In this document: positions 1 to 6,755 of the stretch, piece by piece
Layout: each line of letters opens with the position of its first letter
Numbering within the stretch: position 1 is the stretch's first letter
Assembly: GCA_020721385.1 (NCBI GenBank)
Contig: DYMW01000021.1
Location: forward strand, 1 to 8,338
Direction of reading: 5' to 3'
Origin: Sulfurovum sp.
GTDB lineage: Bacteria; Campylobacterota; Campylobacteria; Campylobacterales; Sulfurovaceae
DNA: 8,338 nucleotides
Program-made: the position numbers and the translations under genes
Notes under the pieces: model-generated
Seen by the model: the letters and a program-made list of their open reading frames with translations, nothing else
The model's database searches: none
Told to the model about the DNA's origin: nothing

Positions 1-9
1 ACTTTAACA

Positions 10-399
10 ATGGATACAATAATGAATTTACAGAAAGTAATCTCGGGCTTTTTCTTTATCTTGGCAATGACACTCAACTTCGGTTTTTTTTATGGAGATC
101 TCACAAATCCTGAACTGCACAGTGTGTATGAACTTTTTGCGGCATTGGTGGTAAGTTTAATTACAACAATTTTGAAAATTGGGGATAAAACACAACTTGG
201 AGCTGTTCTTTTGGCAACAAGTTTGGTGGCAGATTTACAGCTCATAGTAGCGGTGACGGTTTGGACACTCATACAATATTTGGGCATTGTAAGTATTGAA
301 GCGTTTGCTGCGATTGTATCGCTTTCTGGTGGTGCATTATTAGCGAATGTCACTTCGGTTATTTTGTATATTGGTGAAACATTAAAGTCAAAAAGATAA
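10..399 (+). CDS. Small four-helix membrane protein, DUF6394-like, unknown function
   Basis: A hydrophobic protein of 129 residues with four probable membrane segments, at about residues 10-29, 38-57, 64-90 and 97-122. It ends in a basic tail (LKSKR). Charged residues are few and cluster in the loops, for example YGDLTNPELHS after helix 1 and KIGDKTQ after helix 2. It resembles the uncharacterised DUF6394 family as I remember it; I recognise no catalytic motif. The start is uncertain: the frame stays open to the left edge of the window, neither the ATG at 10 nor the ATG at 22 has a visible ribosome binding site, and the ATG at 22 (MNLQKV) is a good alternative that puts helix 1 nearer the N-terminus. 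The stop lies 4 nt before the potassium channel gene, so the two are probably co-transcribed and may be translationally coupled. A role as a channel partner is only a guess from this position. Confidence 0.75.
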   Translation: MDTIMNLQKVISGFFFILAMTLNFGFFYGDLTNPELHSVYELFAALVVSLITTILKIGDKTQLGAVLLATSLVADLQLIVAVTVWTLIQYLGIVSIEAFAAIVSLSGGALLANVTSVILYIGETLKSKR

Positions 400-403
400 G
401 CTG

Positions 404-2098
404 ATGGGTGATAATGCTCTTTGGATTATTTTGCAGAAATTAAGAACCCCTTTATTGGTAATTATTATTACCTATTCCATCGCTATATTGGGCATGGTAC
501 TGATTCCTGGTATGGATGATGAGGGGAAAGTTTATCATTTAAGTTTTTTTGATGCGTTCTATTTTATCTCTTATACCGCGTCAACCATTGGTTTTGGTGA
601 AACTCCCTATACCTTTACTTATGGACAACGTCTTTGGGTTTCTGTTTGTATTTATATAACGGTGGTGGGATGGTTCTATGGTGTAGGTGCATTGGTTGCT
701 ACTGTTACTGATAAAACATTAAAATTTGAGTTTATGCGTGGACGGTTTAGAAAACAGGTGAAGACGTTGACAAATGATTTTGTGATTATTTTGGGGTATA
801 CCTATGTTAATGGAGAAATTATTAAAAAGTTGCACAATGTCAATATTGAAGTGGTATTGATTGATGAAAATGAGGATAAAATCAACCATTTTTTATTAGA
901 AGAGTTAAATCGTGATGTACCTGTGATGGTTGGCAATGCATTGCTCAGTGATACGCTTAAAGACGCAGGGGTTTTAAGGAGTAACTGTAGGGCGATTATT
1001 TCACTTTTTAATGATGAAGAGAAGAATCTTCGTATCTCAATATTAACCAAATTTTTAAATCCAAATGTTAAAGTGGTTGCTAAATCAACTTTGAAAGATA
1101 TGAGTAACAGTATTTTAGATACAGACATTGCTAAAGTTTTAAACCCTTTTGATGTGTTTGCAAAACGTATTGATATTGCGTTGTCTTCTCCTCATGTTTT
1201 GGTGCTTGAAAATTGGATTTATCAAAACAGCACGTTAATGGATGAAGCTCTTTTTTTACCTAAAGGAAAATACATTATTTGCGGTTATGGTCGTTTGGGG
1301 AAAGCATTACAGTCAAAATTTGATAAGCATGGTGTTGACTATGTTTTTATTGATGAACATCGTTTGGCAAGTCGAGAGATGATAGAGCATCAAAAGTTTG
1401 TACGGGCAAATCCTGACGATAAAGATACACTGTTAGAGGTTGGTATTCAAGAAGCATCGTGTCTTATTGTAGGAACCAATAACGATATTGACAATCTTTC
1501 CATTATGATAACCGCCAAAAAGCTTAACCCTAATCTTTTTTTGATTACGAGAGAAAATACCATGCAAGAGGTGAGTATTTTTCAAGCAGCCAAAATTGAT
1601 TGGGTATTTATGATAGAGCGTATCTTAATTAATGTAACCTCATTGGCATTGACCAAACCTTTAAAGTATCGTTTCTTAAAACTCATTCTCAATAAAGATG
1701 AAATATGGGCAAAATCTTTGGTTCGAATGTTAAGAGTTAAAATAGGAGCCAATCCAAAATTGATGTCCTTAACGATTAATGAAAAAGAGAGTTATGCTAT
1801 TTATAGTGATATAGTGGTTGGTGCAATTATTAAAGTGGATGTTTTATTACGCTCTTTAAAGGATTGGAAAAAATATAACAATGCTGTACCATTGTTGATT
1901 TATCGAAAAAATGAAGAGATACTTTTACCTAAAGATAAAGTATTGCACTTGGGAGATAAAATTCTGTTTGCGTGTGATGAAGAGAGCGAAGAGGAGATAG
2001 AACTTATCGCCTCAAATATATACGATTTATATTACGCAAAATGTGGACAAGAAAAAGAGAATTGGATTTTACAGAAGTGGTTTAAGGTAAATAGTTGA
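404..2098 (+). CDS. Two-TM potassium channel with tandem RCK (TrkA-N) domains
   Basis: An inner-membrane K+ channel subunit of 564 residues. TM1 is at about 15-35, a pore helix at about 48-60, the selectivity filter TIGFGE at 61-66, and TM2 at about 77-101. Two RCK domains follow in the cytoplasm. RCK1 (about 125-235) has the Rossmann shape ending in VVLIDEN with acidic D154, but its nucleotide loop is GYTYVN instead of a glycine-rich one. RCK2 (about 288-400) has an intact GYGRLG loop at 294-299 and D317. Residues about 440-535 look like a TrkA-C (RCK_C) domain (LHLGDKILFA). The plan is that of MthK-like channels with a second RCK, and of the Helicobacter channel HpKchA (HP0490 as I recall). 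Such channels let K+ pass under control of ligands bound to the RCK ring; the ligand here is unknown. The filter differs from the usual TVGYGD. The start ATG has only a weak binding site (AAGATAAG) and lies 4 nt after the preceding stop, which suggests coupling. Confidence 0.9.
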   Translation: MGDNALWIILQKLRTPLLVIIITYSIAILGMVLIPGMDDEGKVYHLSFFDAFYFISYTASTIGFGETPYTFTYGQRLWVSVCIYITVVGWFYGVGALVATVTDKTLKFEFMRGRFRKQVKTLTNDFVIILGYTYVNGEIIKKLHNVNIEVVLIDENEDKINHFLLEELNRDVPVMVGNALLSDTLKDAGVLRSNCRAIISLFNDEEKNLRISILTKFLNPNVKVVAKSTLKDMSNSILDTDIAKVLNPFDVFAKRIDIALSSPHVLVLENWIYQNSTLMDEALFLPKGKYIICGYGRLGKALQSKFDKHGVDYVFIDEHRLASREMIEHQKFVRANPDDKDTLLEVGIQEASCLIVGTNNDIDNLSIMITAKKLNPNLFLITRENTMQEVSIFQAAKIDWVFMIERILINVTSLALTKPLKYRFLKLILNKDEIWAKSLVRMLRVKIGANPKLMSLTINEKESYAIYSDIVVGAIIKVDVLLRSLKDWKKYNNAVPLLIYRKNEEILLPKDKVLHLGDKILFACDEESEEEIELIASNIYDLYYAKCGQEKENWILQKWFKVNS

Positions 2099-2110
2099 TA
2101 ATATGATTTT

Positions 2111-2890
2111 TTATTTATACGACCAAAACAACTCAAATTTATGAATTAATCCCACTTGTTTTAATTTGCTTAAGACAGCTCTTGCTTTTTTTTCGTTGGC
2201 AGGTAGAAATGATTTTATTTTGTAGAACTTGTCATATTTTAAAACATACGAAAAAGAGAGATACTCTTTTAATTCTGAGGCATAAGCTGTGGCTTCTTCT
2301 ACTTCTTCAAAACGTCCTATTTCAACAGGTACATTGGTCTCTTCAGGAGCAATAAAAGCATAATTGTTAATCACAATTCTGTTTCGAGAAAGAGCCAGTT
2401 CCAAACCAATATCAGGCATTCTTTCATCAATAGGATAGGCTGATCTGCCTACTTTTGGTACAGAAAGCACTTCAATAATAACCTTTGCAACCCCTTTATC
2501 TTTGACACCCAAATAGGTTGCAGCTCCTTTTGAGAGGTCGAGTTCACGTTCTCCCCAAAAAGGTCCTCGGTCATTGATTCTAACCTCTAACGATTTCCCA
2601 TTTTCTTCATTGGTAACATTCAATACGGTACCCAAAGGATAGGTTTTATGTGCAGCAGTATAGCCATACATATCATAGATTTCACCCAATGCTGTTTCTC
2701 GTCCATGAAAATACTCACCATACCAACTTGCCATTATTTCTTTGGTCTCACCAATGGCAACTTTATGCGGATAGTAGGTGATGTTGTTCACGGTATAAGG
2801 TGTGAGGGATGCTTTAATAATGGTCTCTTCTCGTATATTAGAAAAGAGAGAAGAGGTTAATAGCAGTAATAAAAAAAGTTTCTTCATCAT
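2111..2890 (-). CDS. rlpA: RlpA-like septal lytic transglycosylase, DPBB plus SPOR
   Basis: A 259-residue exported protein. It has a signal peptide (about 1-17, KKLFLLLLLTSSLFS), a double-psi beta-barrel RlpA domain at about 50-144 and a C-terminal SPOR domain at about 186-256. The barrel carries the family signatures ASWYGEYFHGRETALGE and INDRGPF. By analogy with Pseudomonas aeruginosa RlpA, whose essential acids lie in these motifs, E70 and D107 are the probable catalytic pair. RlpA cleaves glycan strands lacking stem peptides, and SPOR domains bind such denuded glycan at the septum. The signal peptide has no lipobox cysteine, so the protein should be soluble in the periplasm or held by its SPOR domain, unlike lipidated RlpA of Gammaproteobacteria. 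The gene is last in the operon; its ATG lies 2 nt after the envC stop with no recognisable Shine-Dalgarno, so it probably depends on translation of envC. A second ATG follows immediately (MM). Confidence 0.9.
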   Translation of the reverse strand: MMKKLFLLLLLTSSLFSNIREETIIKASLTPYTVNNITYYPHKVAIGETKEIMASWYGEYFHGRETALGEIYDMYGYTAAHKTYPLGTVLNVTNEENGKSLEVRINDRGPFWGERELDLSKGAATYLGVKDKGVAKVIIEVLSVPKVGRSAYPIDERMPDIGLELALSRNRIVINNYAFIAPEETNVPVEIGRFEEVEEATAYASELKEYLSFSYVLKYDKFYKIKSFLPANEKKARAVLSKLKQVGLIHKFELFWSYK

Positions 2891-2892
2891 GG

Positions 2893-4104
2893 TTAGAGAC
2901 TAATGAGGTTTAATGGATCCATGTGTTTATTGTTTTTGGTTACTTCAAACATGAGACTGCTTTCGACTTTACCAATAACACTACCACCTGTAAGGTGTTT
3001 ACCAACATGCACCCCTGGTGCTAAGCGTGAAAGTTGAGCATAAATGGTGTGAATGTTATTATTGTGTTCAATAATTACCACTTTGCCCAACATACCGCCA
3101 CTGTTTTCTGCAAACACCACTTTTCCTGATAATACATTTTGAACTTTAGCTCCAGCATAGGGTGCCTTAAGGGTAATGGATTTATTAAAAATTTTAAATT
3201 TATAAATAGGGTCAATGTAGGTACCAAACTTTTTAATCAGTCGTGAACCCTCTAATGGAGAGATGGTTTTATTTCCATTGTAGGTTGTAATTTGAGGACG
3301 AGAAACTCTAAGTTTGGTGTCTTTTCTACTTGCTATAATTGTCGCATTGGCTTGATTTTGTGCCTCAATTTTTTTAGCTTTGGCACTTTCGATGGCATCA
3401 CGTTTAATAATATTGAGTTGGGCTAATTTTCTCTCTAAAGATTTTCGACTACTGTTGATGCTATCAAAACGTTTTTTATAAATTGCTTCATCTCGTGCCA
3501 AACTGGCAAGTATTTTATCTTTAGCATCTTTTTTGACTTGATACTCTTGACGTTCAACCACATATTGGGTAATAGCACTTTTAATGTTGTTTTGTTGTAC
3601 ATTTAGGGTACTTTTTTTACCCTCTAAGTGTTCTATTTCTTTGCTAAGTTCGGCAAGTTCTTGGTCATTTTTTTTGGCATAAATTCCATAAATTTCTTGC
3701 AACACAACAGATTCTGACGTGGGTTGATTTAACTCTTCTAATGCCAATGCCATACTAAATTTTTCAGCTACCAAGGCAACAAATTTATTTTTCTTAAGTT
3801 CAATATCTTGACCTAAGAGCGTTAAATCTTTAGAAACTTTTTCTTCATTTTCTTTTAATTGCTTGTATTCGGCTTCACTGTTTTTGATGGTAATTTCTAA
3901 ACTGCTTAATTTATTATTTAAAAGATTTTGTTCTGTTTTGGCACTCATAATTTTTTTAGCAACTGTTGAGAGTTCGCTGTCCATCTTTTGATATTCTATT
4001 TTTTTGGCACCAAGTTTTTTTTGATTTTGTTTAATTTGACCATCTATGGAGATACCAAAGAGAGACGTTGAATAGAATAGAGCAATAAGAAAAAGAGTTT
4101 TCAA
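2893..4104 (-). CDS. envC: EnvC-like amidase activator: coiled coil plus degenerate LytM (M23)
   Basis: A periplasmic protein of 403 residues from a TTG start. It has a signal peptide at about 1-17 (MKTLFLIALFYSTSLFG when TTG is read as Met), a long Lys/Glu-rich coiled coil at about 19-260, and a C-terminal LytM/M23 fold at about 282-399. The metal ligands of active M23 peptidases are missing: the usual HxGxD region reads KFKIFNKSITL, the YAH motif reads YAQL (Q357), and the HLHFE motif reads SSLMFEV. The domain is therefore probably non-enzymatic, as in E. coli EnvC, which activates septal amidases after being pulled by FtsEX through its coiled coil. The position directly after ftsEX supports this role. 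Databases may label it peptidase M23. The frame extends upstream to an ATG at 4122, but the perfect AAGGAGG at 4117-4111 lies 6 nt before the TTG, while the ATG has no binding site. It begins 1 nt after the ftsX stop. Confidence 0.88.
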   Translation of the reverse strand: MKTLFLIALFYSTSLFGISIDGQIKQNQKKLGAKKIEYQKMDSELSTVAKKIMSAKTEQNLLNNKLSSLEITIKNSEAEYKQLKENEEKVSKDLTLLGQDIELKKNKFVALVAEKFSMALALEELNQPTSESVVLQEIYGIYAKKNDQELAELSKEIEHLEGKKSTLNVQQNNIKSAITQYVVERQEYQVKKDAKDKILASLARDEAIYKKRFDSINSSRKSLERKLAQLNIIKRDAIESAKAKKIEAQNQANATIIASRKDTKLRVSRPQITTYNGNKTISPLEGSRLIKKFGTYIDPIYKFKIFNKSITLKAPYAGAKVQNVLSGKVVFAENSGGMLGKVVIIEHNNNIHTIYAQLSRLAPGVHVGKHLTGGSVIGKVESSLMFEVTKNNKHMDPLNLISL

Positions 4105-4105
4105 G

Positions 4106-4915
4106 TTACTCCTCCTTAACATTAATCACAACCAAGAAAACAGCAACCATTACAATAACAACAGCAACGATACTTAAAATAAAAATATCTTTAAAAGAGA
4201 AAATCAATTCAACATTATCTTTTAATATCTCCATATTACTCTGACGAACCCACATATTTTGAATGGCTAAAAAAATTCCATTGGTCACGATGGCTGAAAT
4301 TAAGGCATCAATAAACGCCATGTTGATCAACACTTTACTGCGTAAAAAGAGTGAAGCTCCAAAAATTTCCATAATTTTCATCCGTTGAGAATGTAAAAAA
4401 TTCCACACTTCCATCTGTTTAACAATTAAGAAAAACCCAATAATGGTCATAAAAACAATAAAGGTTTGAAAGGAAAACTTAATAAAGGAAAAGAGTTGAT
4501 ATTTTGATTCATAGACCGAATTAAATGTCTCAACACGGGTAATTGATTTGCTTTTTAATAAATTTTCTTTAACGCTATTCAAATCTTTGACATTGAGATA
4601 ACTGTCCAATTTCACCGAATAAAAATTGGGCATAGAATTTTGAATGCTTTTGCTTTTTGCTTCTTTTAAATCAATATTAATTTTATCTAAAATTTTAGAC
4701 TTCTCAACCTCTGCAACTTGTAAAATATGGTCATCCCATGATTTGAAATCATCAATACTCATCTCCTCTTTAGAGACCACCAACATGGTATACCCATTTT
4801 GTAAACTCTGCTCATAGGTATCGGTTGTACGATCAAATACAATAAAAAATTCTATACCCAACAAGATGGCAACCAGTGGAAAGATGAGTGAAATATGTCT
4901 TTTAATGAACTTCAT
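4106..4915 (-). CDS. ftsX: FtsX-like cell-division ABC transporter permease
   Basis: An inner-membrane protein of 269 residues. The topology is that of FtsX: a short cytoplasmic N-terminus, TM1 at about 10-27, a periplasmic domain of roughly 120 residues, TM2 at about 146-166, TM3 at about 194-218 and TM4 at about 242-265, ending in a short tail (NVKEE). The loop between TM2 and TM3 holds RMKIMEIFGASLFLRS, which corresponds to the FtsX coupling region (EI..GA...R) that contacts FtsE. FtsX passes conformational change from FtsE ATP hydrolysis to EnvC-type partners through its periplasmic domain; here that partner is the next gene. The start chosen is the ATG at 4915-4913, which has AAGGAAG 5 nt upstream and overlaps the ftsE end by 14 nt. 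The frame also contains two ATGs at 4936-4931 without a binding site. The sequence is diverged, so the call rests on topology, the coupling motif and the ftsE neighbour together. Confidence 0.88.
   Translation of the reverse strand: MKFIKRHISLIFPLVAILLGIEFFIVFDRTTDTYEQSLQNGYTMLVVSKEEMSIDDFKSWDDHILQVAEVEKSKILDKINIDLKEAKSKSIQNSMPNFYSVKLDSYLNVKDLNSVKENLLKSKSITRVETFNSVYESKYQLFSFIKFSFQTFIVFMTIIGFFLIVKQMEVWNFLHSQRMKIMEIFGASLFLRSKVLINMAFIDALISAIVTNGIFLAIQNMWVRQSNMEILKDNVELIFSFKDIFILSIVAVVIVMVAVFLVVINVKEE
4111..4117 (-). promoter_or_regulatory. Ribosome binding site AAGGAGG that sets the envC start at TTG
   Basis: Read on the minus strand, AAGGAGG is followed by AGTAAC and then TTG at 4104-4102, a spacing of 6 nt. 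The site lies inside the last codons of ftsX, so ftsX termination and envC initiation happen at the same place. The upstream in-frame ATG at 4122-4120 would place this site within the coding sequence and has no binding site of its own. Confidence 0.8.
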
Positions 4916-5576
4916 AAATACTTCCTTTTTCATCAATGGTAAAGTGTCTATAAGGAATATTGAAGACCGATGGAATTTTATGGGTTACTACCACTACGGT
5001 GGTATCGAGTTGTTGACACGCATTTTCCATTAAATCCCAAATGACATTGGATGAATAATCATCTAGGTTTCCAGTAGGCTCATCTGCCAAAATTAAAAAA
5101 GGATTTTTTGATAAAGCACGTGCCACACCAACACGTTGTTGTTCTCCACCAGAGAGTTCTAAGGGATATTTGTTCTCTTTGCCACTCAATTTAACATGGT
5201 GTAAAAGACGTCGTGCTTGTGTCTCTTGGACTTCATTGGAGTAGCCAGAAATCCATAAAGGAAGCACCACATTTTTCTCAACCGTCCATTCATTAATGAG
5301 TTTGTAATCTTGAAAAACAATGCCTAAGTGGCTACGAAGTTCTTGCAATTTTGATTTTTTAATATCCACCATATCCAGTCCACCAATCACCAATGAGCCT
5401 TCCTTGGGTTGCAAGTTTCCATAAAATGATTTTAATAAGGTGGATTTGCCACTACCACTAGGACCTGTTATAAAAACAAAGTCCCCTTTTTTAATGGCAA
5501 AGGTAGCATCTTTAATAATCTCTTCATCACTTTCATAACAGAGTGTGAGATTATTGGCGATAATAACATTAGACAT
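4902..5576 (-). CDS. ftsE: FtsE-like cell-division ABC transporter ATP-binding protein
   Basis: A 224-residue ABC ATPase of normal FtsE length. All expected motifs are intact: Walker A GPSGSGKST at 38-46, Q-loop Q89 in VFQDY, signature LSGGEQQRV at 141-149, Walker B LILADE at 161-166 followed by PTGNLD, and the switch histidine H199 in VVVTHK. It pairs with FtsX at the inner face of the membrane at the septum and drives EnvC-dependent amidase activation rather than transport. The start ATG has GGAG 7 nt upstream and overlaps the end of trmB by 8 nt; the 3' end overlaps ftsX by 14 nt. These overlaps suggest coupled synthesis of FtsE and FtsX. LolD and MacB ATPases share these motifs, but the FtsX-type partner and the following envC favour FtsE. 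Confidence 0.93.
   Translation of the reverse strand: MSNVIIANNLTLCYESDEEIIKDATFAIKKGDFVFITGPSGSGKSTLLKSFYGNLQPKEGSLVIGGLDMVDIKKSKLQELRSHLGIVFQDYKLINEWTVEKNVVLPLWISGYSNEVQETQARRLLHHVKLSGKENKYPLELSGGEQQRVGVARALSKNPFLILADEPTGNLDDYSSNVIWDLMENACQQLDTTVVVVTHKIPSVFNIPYRHFTIDEKGSIYEVH
4921..4927 (-). promoter_or_regulatory. Ribosome binding site AAGGAAG that sets the ftsX start
   Basis: On the minus strand AAGGAAG is followed by TATTT and the ATG at 4915-4913. It lies within the last codons of ftsE (the KGS codons before the end). This supports the shorter ftsX of 269 residues over the version starting at 4936, which has no binding site. Confidence 0.7.
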
Positions 5577-6747
5577 TTAAATACTCCATAATTTTAAGAT
5601 GCGTCTTATAATTTGTTACGGTTTTAACAGGATTACTATTAAAGTAGTAAGCCTCTGACTCATCAATCCAAATATATTTATGCTCTGGTCTATCAAAGCT
5701 TCCAAATGCTAATTTAATAAGAATGGCATTTTCATTAATTTTATAGAGACGTTCAAAATGTATAAAAAATCCATCAAAAAGCATTGGCTTAAGTGTTATT
5801 TTATCTAAAAATTCTTTTTTATACGAAACATTTTTAAACAAAAAATCAAAATCCCATACCCGTTCCTTAGAATTTTCTTGGGAAGTGACATAAACATCAT
5901 AGATATCTTTCTCTTGTCTTATCCATCTGGCTTCATATTTACTGGTGATTGCCAATGCCTCATTTTTACGAACTTCTACCAAAGTTTTAGCCACGCCATT
6001 GCCTAAAAAAGTCTCTAATGCATACCAAAAATATTTATCGCTATCGGTTCGTAATTCCAAACGACCTTTTACTTCAAGTACCCGCATGGACTCTTCAAGA
6101 AATGAAGAAGAGATAACCCTTCTGTTTGGTTTTTTATCCCATGGTACAGGGAAATGAACAAAAATTTGATGGCAAGAGTTCGACGGCATCATCTCTAAGA
6201 GTAGACGTGCATCGTAATTAACCACCCAAATATTTTTTAATTTTAAAATTTCTATCTGTTTTAGAACTTGGGCTGCGGATGGGGTGTGAATTTCTATTCC
6301 AATAAAAAGTCTGTCTGGATTTTTTTGGGCTTGATACAAGAGATGTTTTCCTGACCCAAATCCCACTTCAATGGCAACGCTTTCAAAAGGAAAATCAATG
6401 TTGATAAAATCTTCAATATGCTTCTCATATTCATTTGCCAAAGGAGCTTTGGTGGTATGAATGGTAATGTTTGAATGTAATACCTCTAAATTTAGAGCCG
6501 TTGAAATATCGCCAATGGCTTGTTTTAGGAGATTGACTTTTAAAGGTCTTGTCACCTTGTCATATTTCAACAGATAATCATTGGCACTTTTTTTAACGTG
6601 TAATAAAAAAGATTCACCTTCAACTTTTACACCCAATATTTCATCTTTAGAAGTTAAATCATTTGCTTTAAAAAGGAATTGTGTCGACCCATATTGACCC
6701 TTCTCTAAAGAAGAGGTGTCAAATGATTTAATCGTAATATGTGGCAT
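5569..6747 (-). CDS. trmB: TrmB, tRNA (guanine-N7)-methyltransferase, long form
   Basis: A class I SAM-dependent methyltransferase of 392 residues that forms m7G at position 46 of the tRNA variable loop. The catalytic core is at about 110-280. It has the SAM motif IEVGFGSGKHL (126-136), the acidic end of beta 2 in FIGIEIH (148-154), NYDAR (177-181), the TrmB signature region VHFPVPWDKKPNRR (197-210) and the C-terminal KYEARW (270-275). Most bacterial TrmB proteins have about 200-240 residues; this one carries an N-terminal domain of about 110 residues and a C-terminal extension of about 110. I recall long forms also in Campylobacter and Helicobacter. The usual FPDPW reads FPVPW, so an aspartate considered important in E. 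coli TrmB is a valine. The start ATG has AAGGG 5 nt upstream, overlapping the stop of the lipoprotein gene; the gap is 8 nt. The 3' end overlaps ftsE by 8 nt. Confidence 0.88.
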   Translation of the reverse strand: MPHITIKSFDTSSLEKGQYGSTQFLFKANDLTSKDEILGVKVEGESFLLHVKKSANDYLLKYDKVTRPLKVNLLKQAIGDISTALNLEVLHSNITIHTTKAPLANEYEKHIEDFINIDFPFESVAIEVGFGSGKHLLYQAQKNPDRLFIGIEIHTPSAAQVLKQIEILKLKNIWVVNYDARLLLEMMPSNSCHQIFVHFPVPWDKKPNRRVISSSFLEESMRVLEVKGRLELRTDSDKYFWYALETFLGNGVAKTLVEVRKNEALAITSKYEARWIRQEKDIYDVYVTSQENSKERVWDFDFLFKNVSYKKEFLDKITLKPMLFDGFFIHFERLYKINENAILIKLAFGSFDRPEHKYIWIDESEAYYFNSNPVKTVTNYKTHLKIMEYLNV

Positions 6748-6755
6748 TTATACCC

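Noticed and set aside
90..353. Open frame of 87 codons on the minus strand
   Set aside because: Lies wholly inside the DUF6394-like gene, opposite strand, with a composition unlike a real protein and no recognisable family.
734..736. Internal ATG (Met111) of the channel as a start for a free RCK protein, as described for MthK
   Set aside because: It lies in the right place after TM2, but upstream there is only GAG at 3 nt, too weak to support internal initiation.
802..1128. Open frame of 108 codons on the minus strand
   Set aside because: Fully antisense to the well-supported RCK1 part of the channel; Ser/Leu-rich shadow translation.
2075..2158. Inverted AAGTGG / CCACTT pair around the converging stops as a two-way terminator
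   Set aside because: Six base pairs with a loop of about 70 nt and no adjacent T-run at the stem; chance is enough to explain it.
2648..2860. Open frame of 70 codons on the plus strand
   Set aside because: Antisense to the rlpA barrel and signal-peptide codons; no binding site or family resemblance.
5945..6157. Open frame of 70 codons on the plus strand
   Set aside because: Antisense to the conserved core of trmB; shadow.
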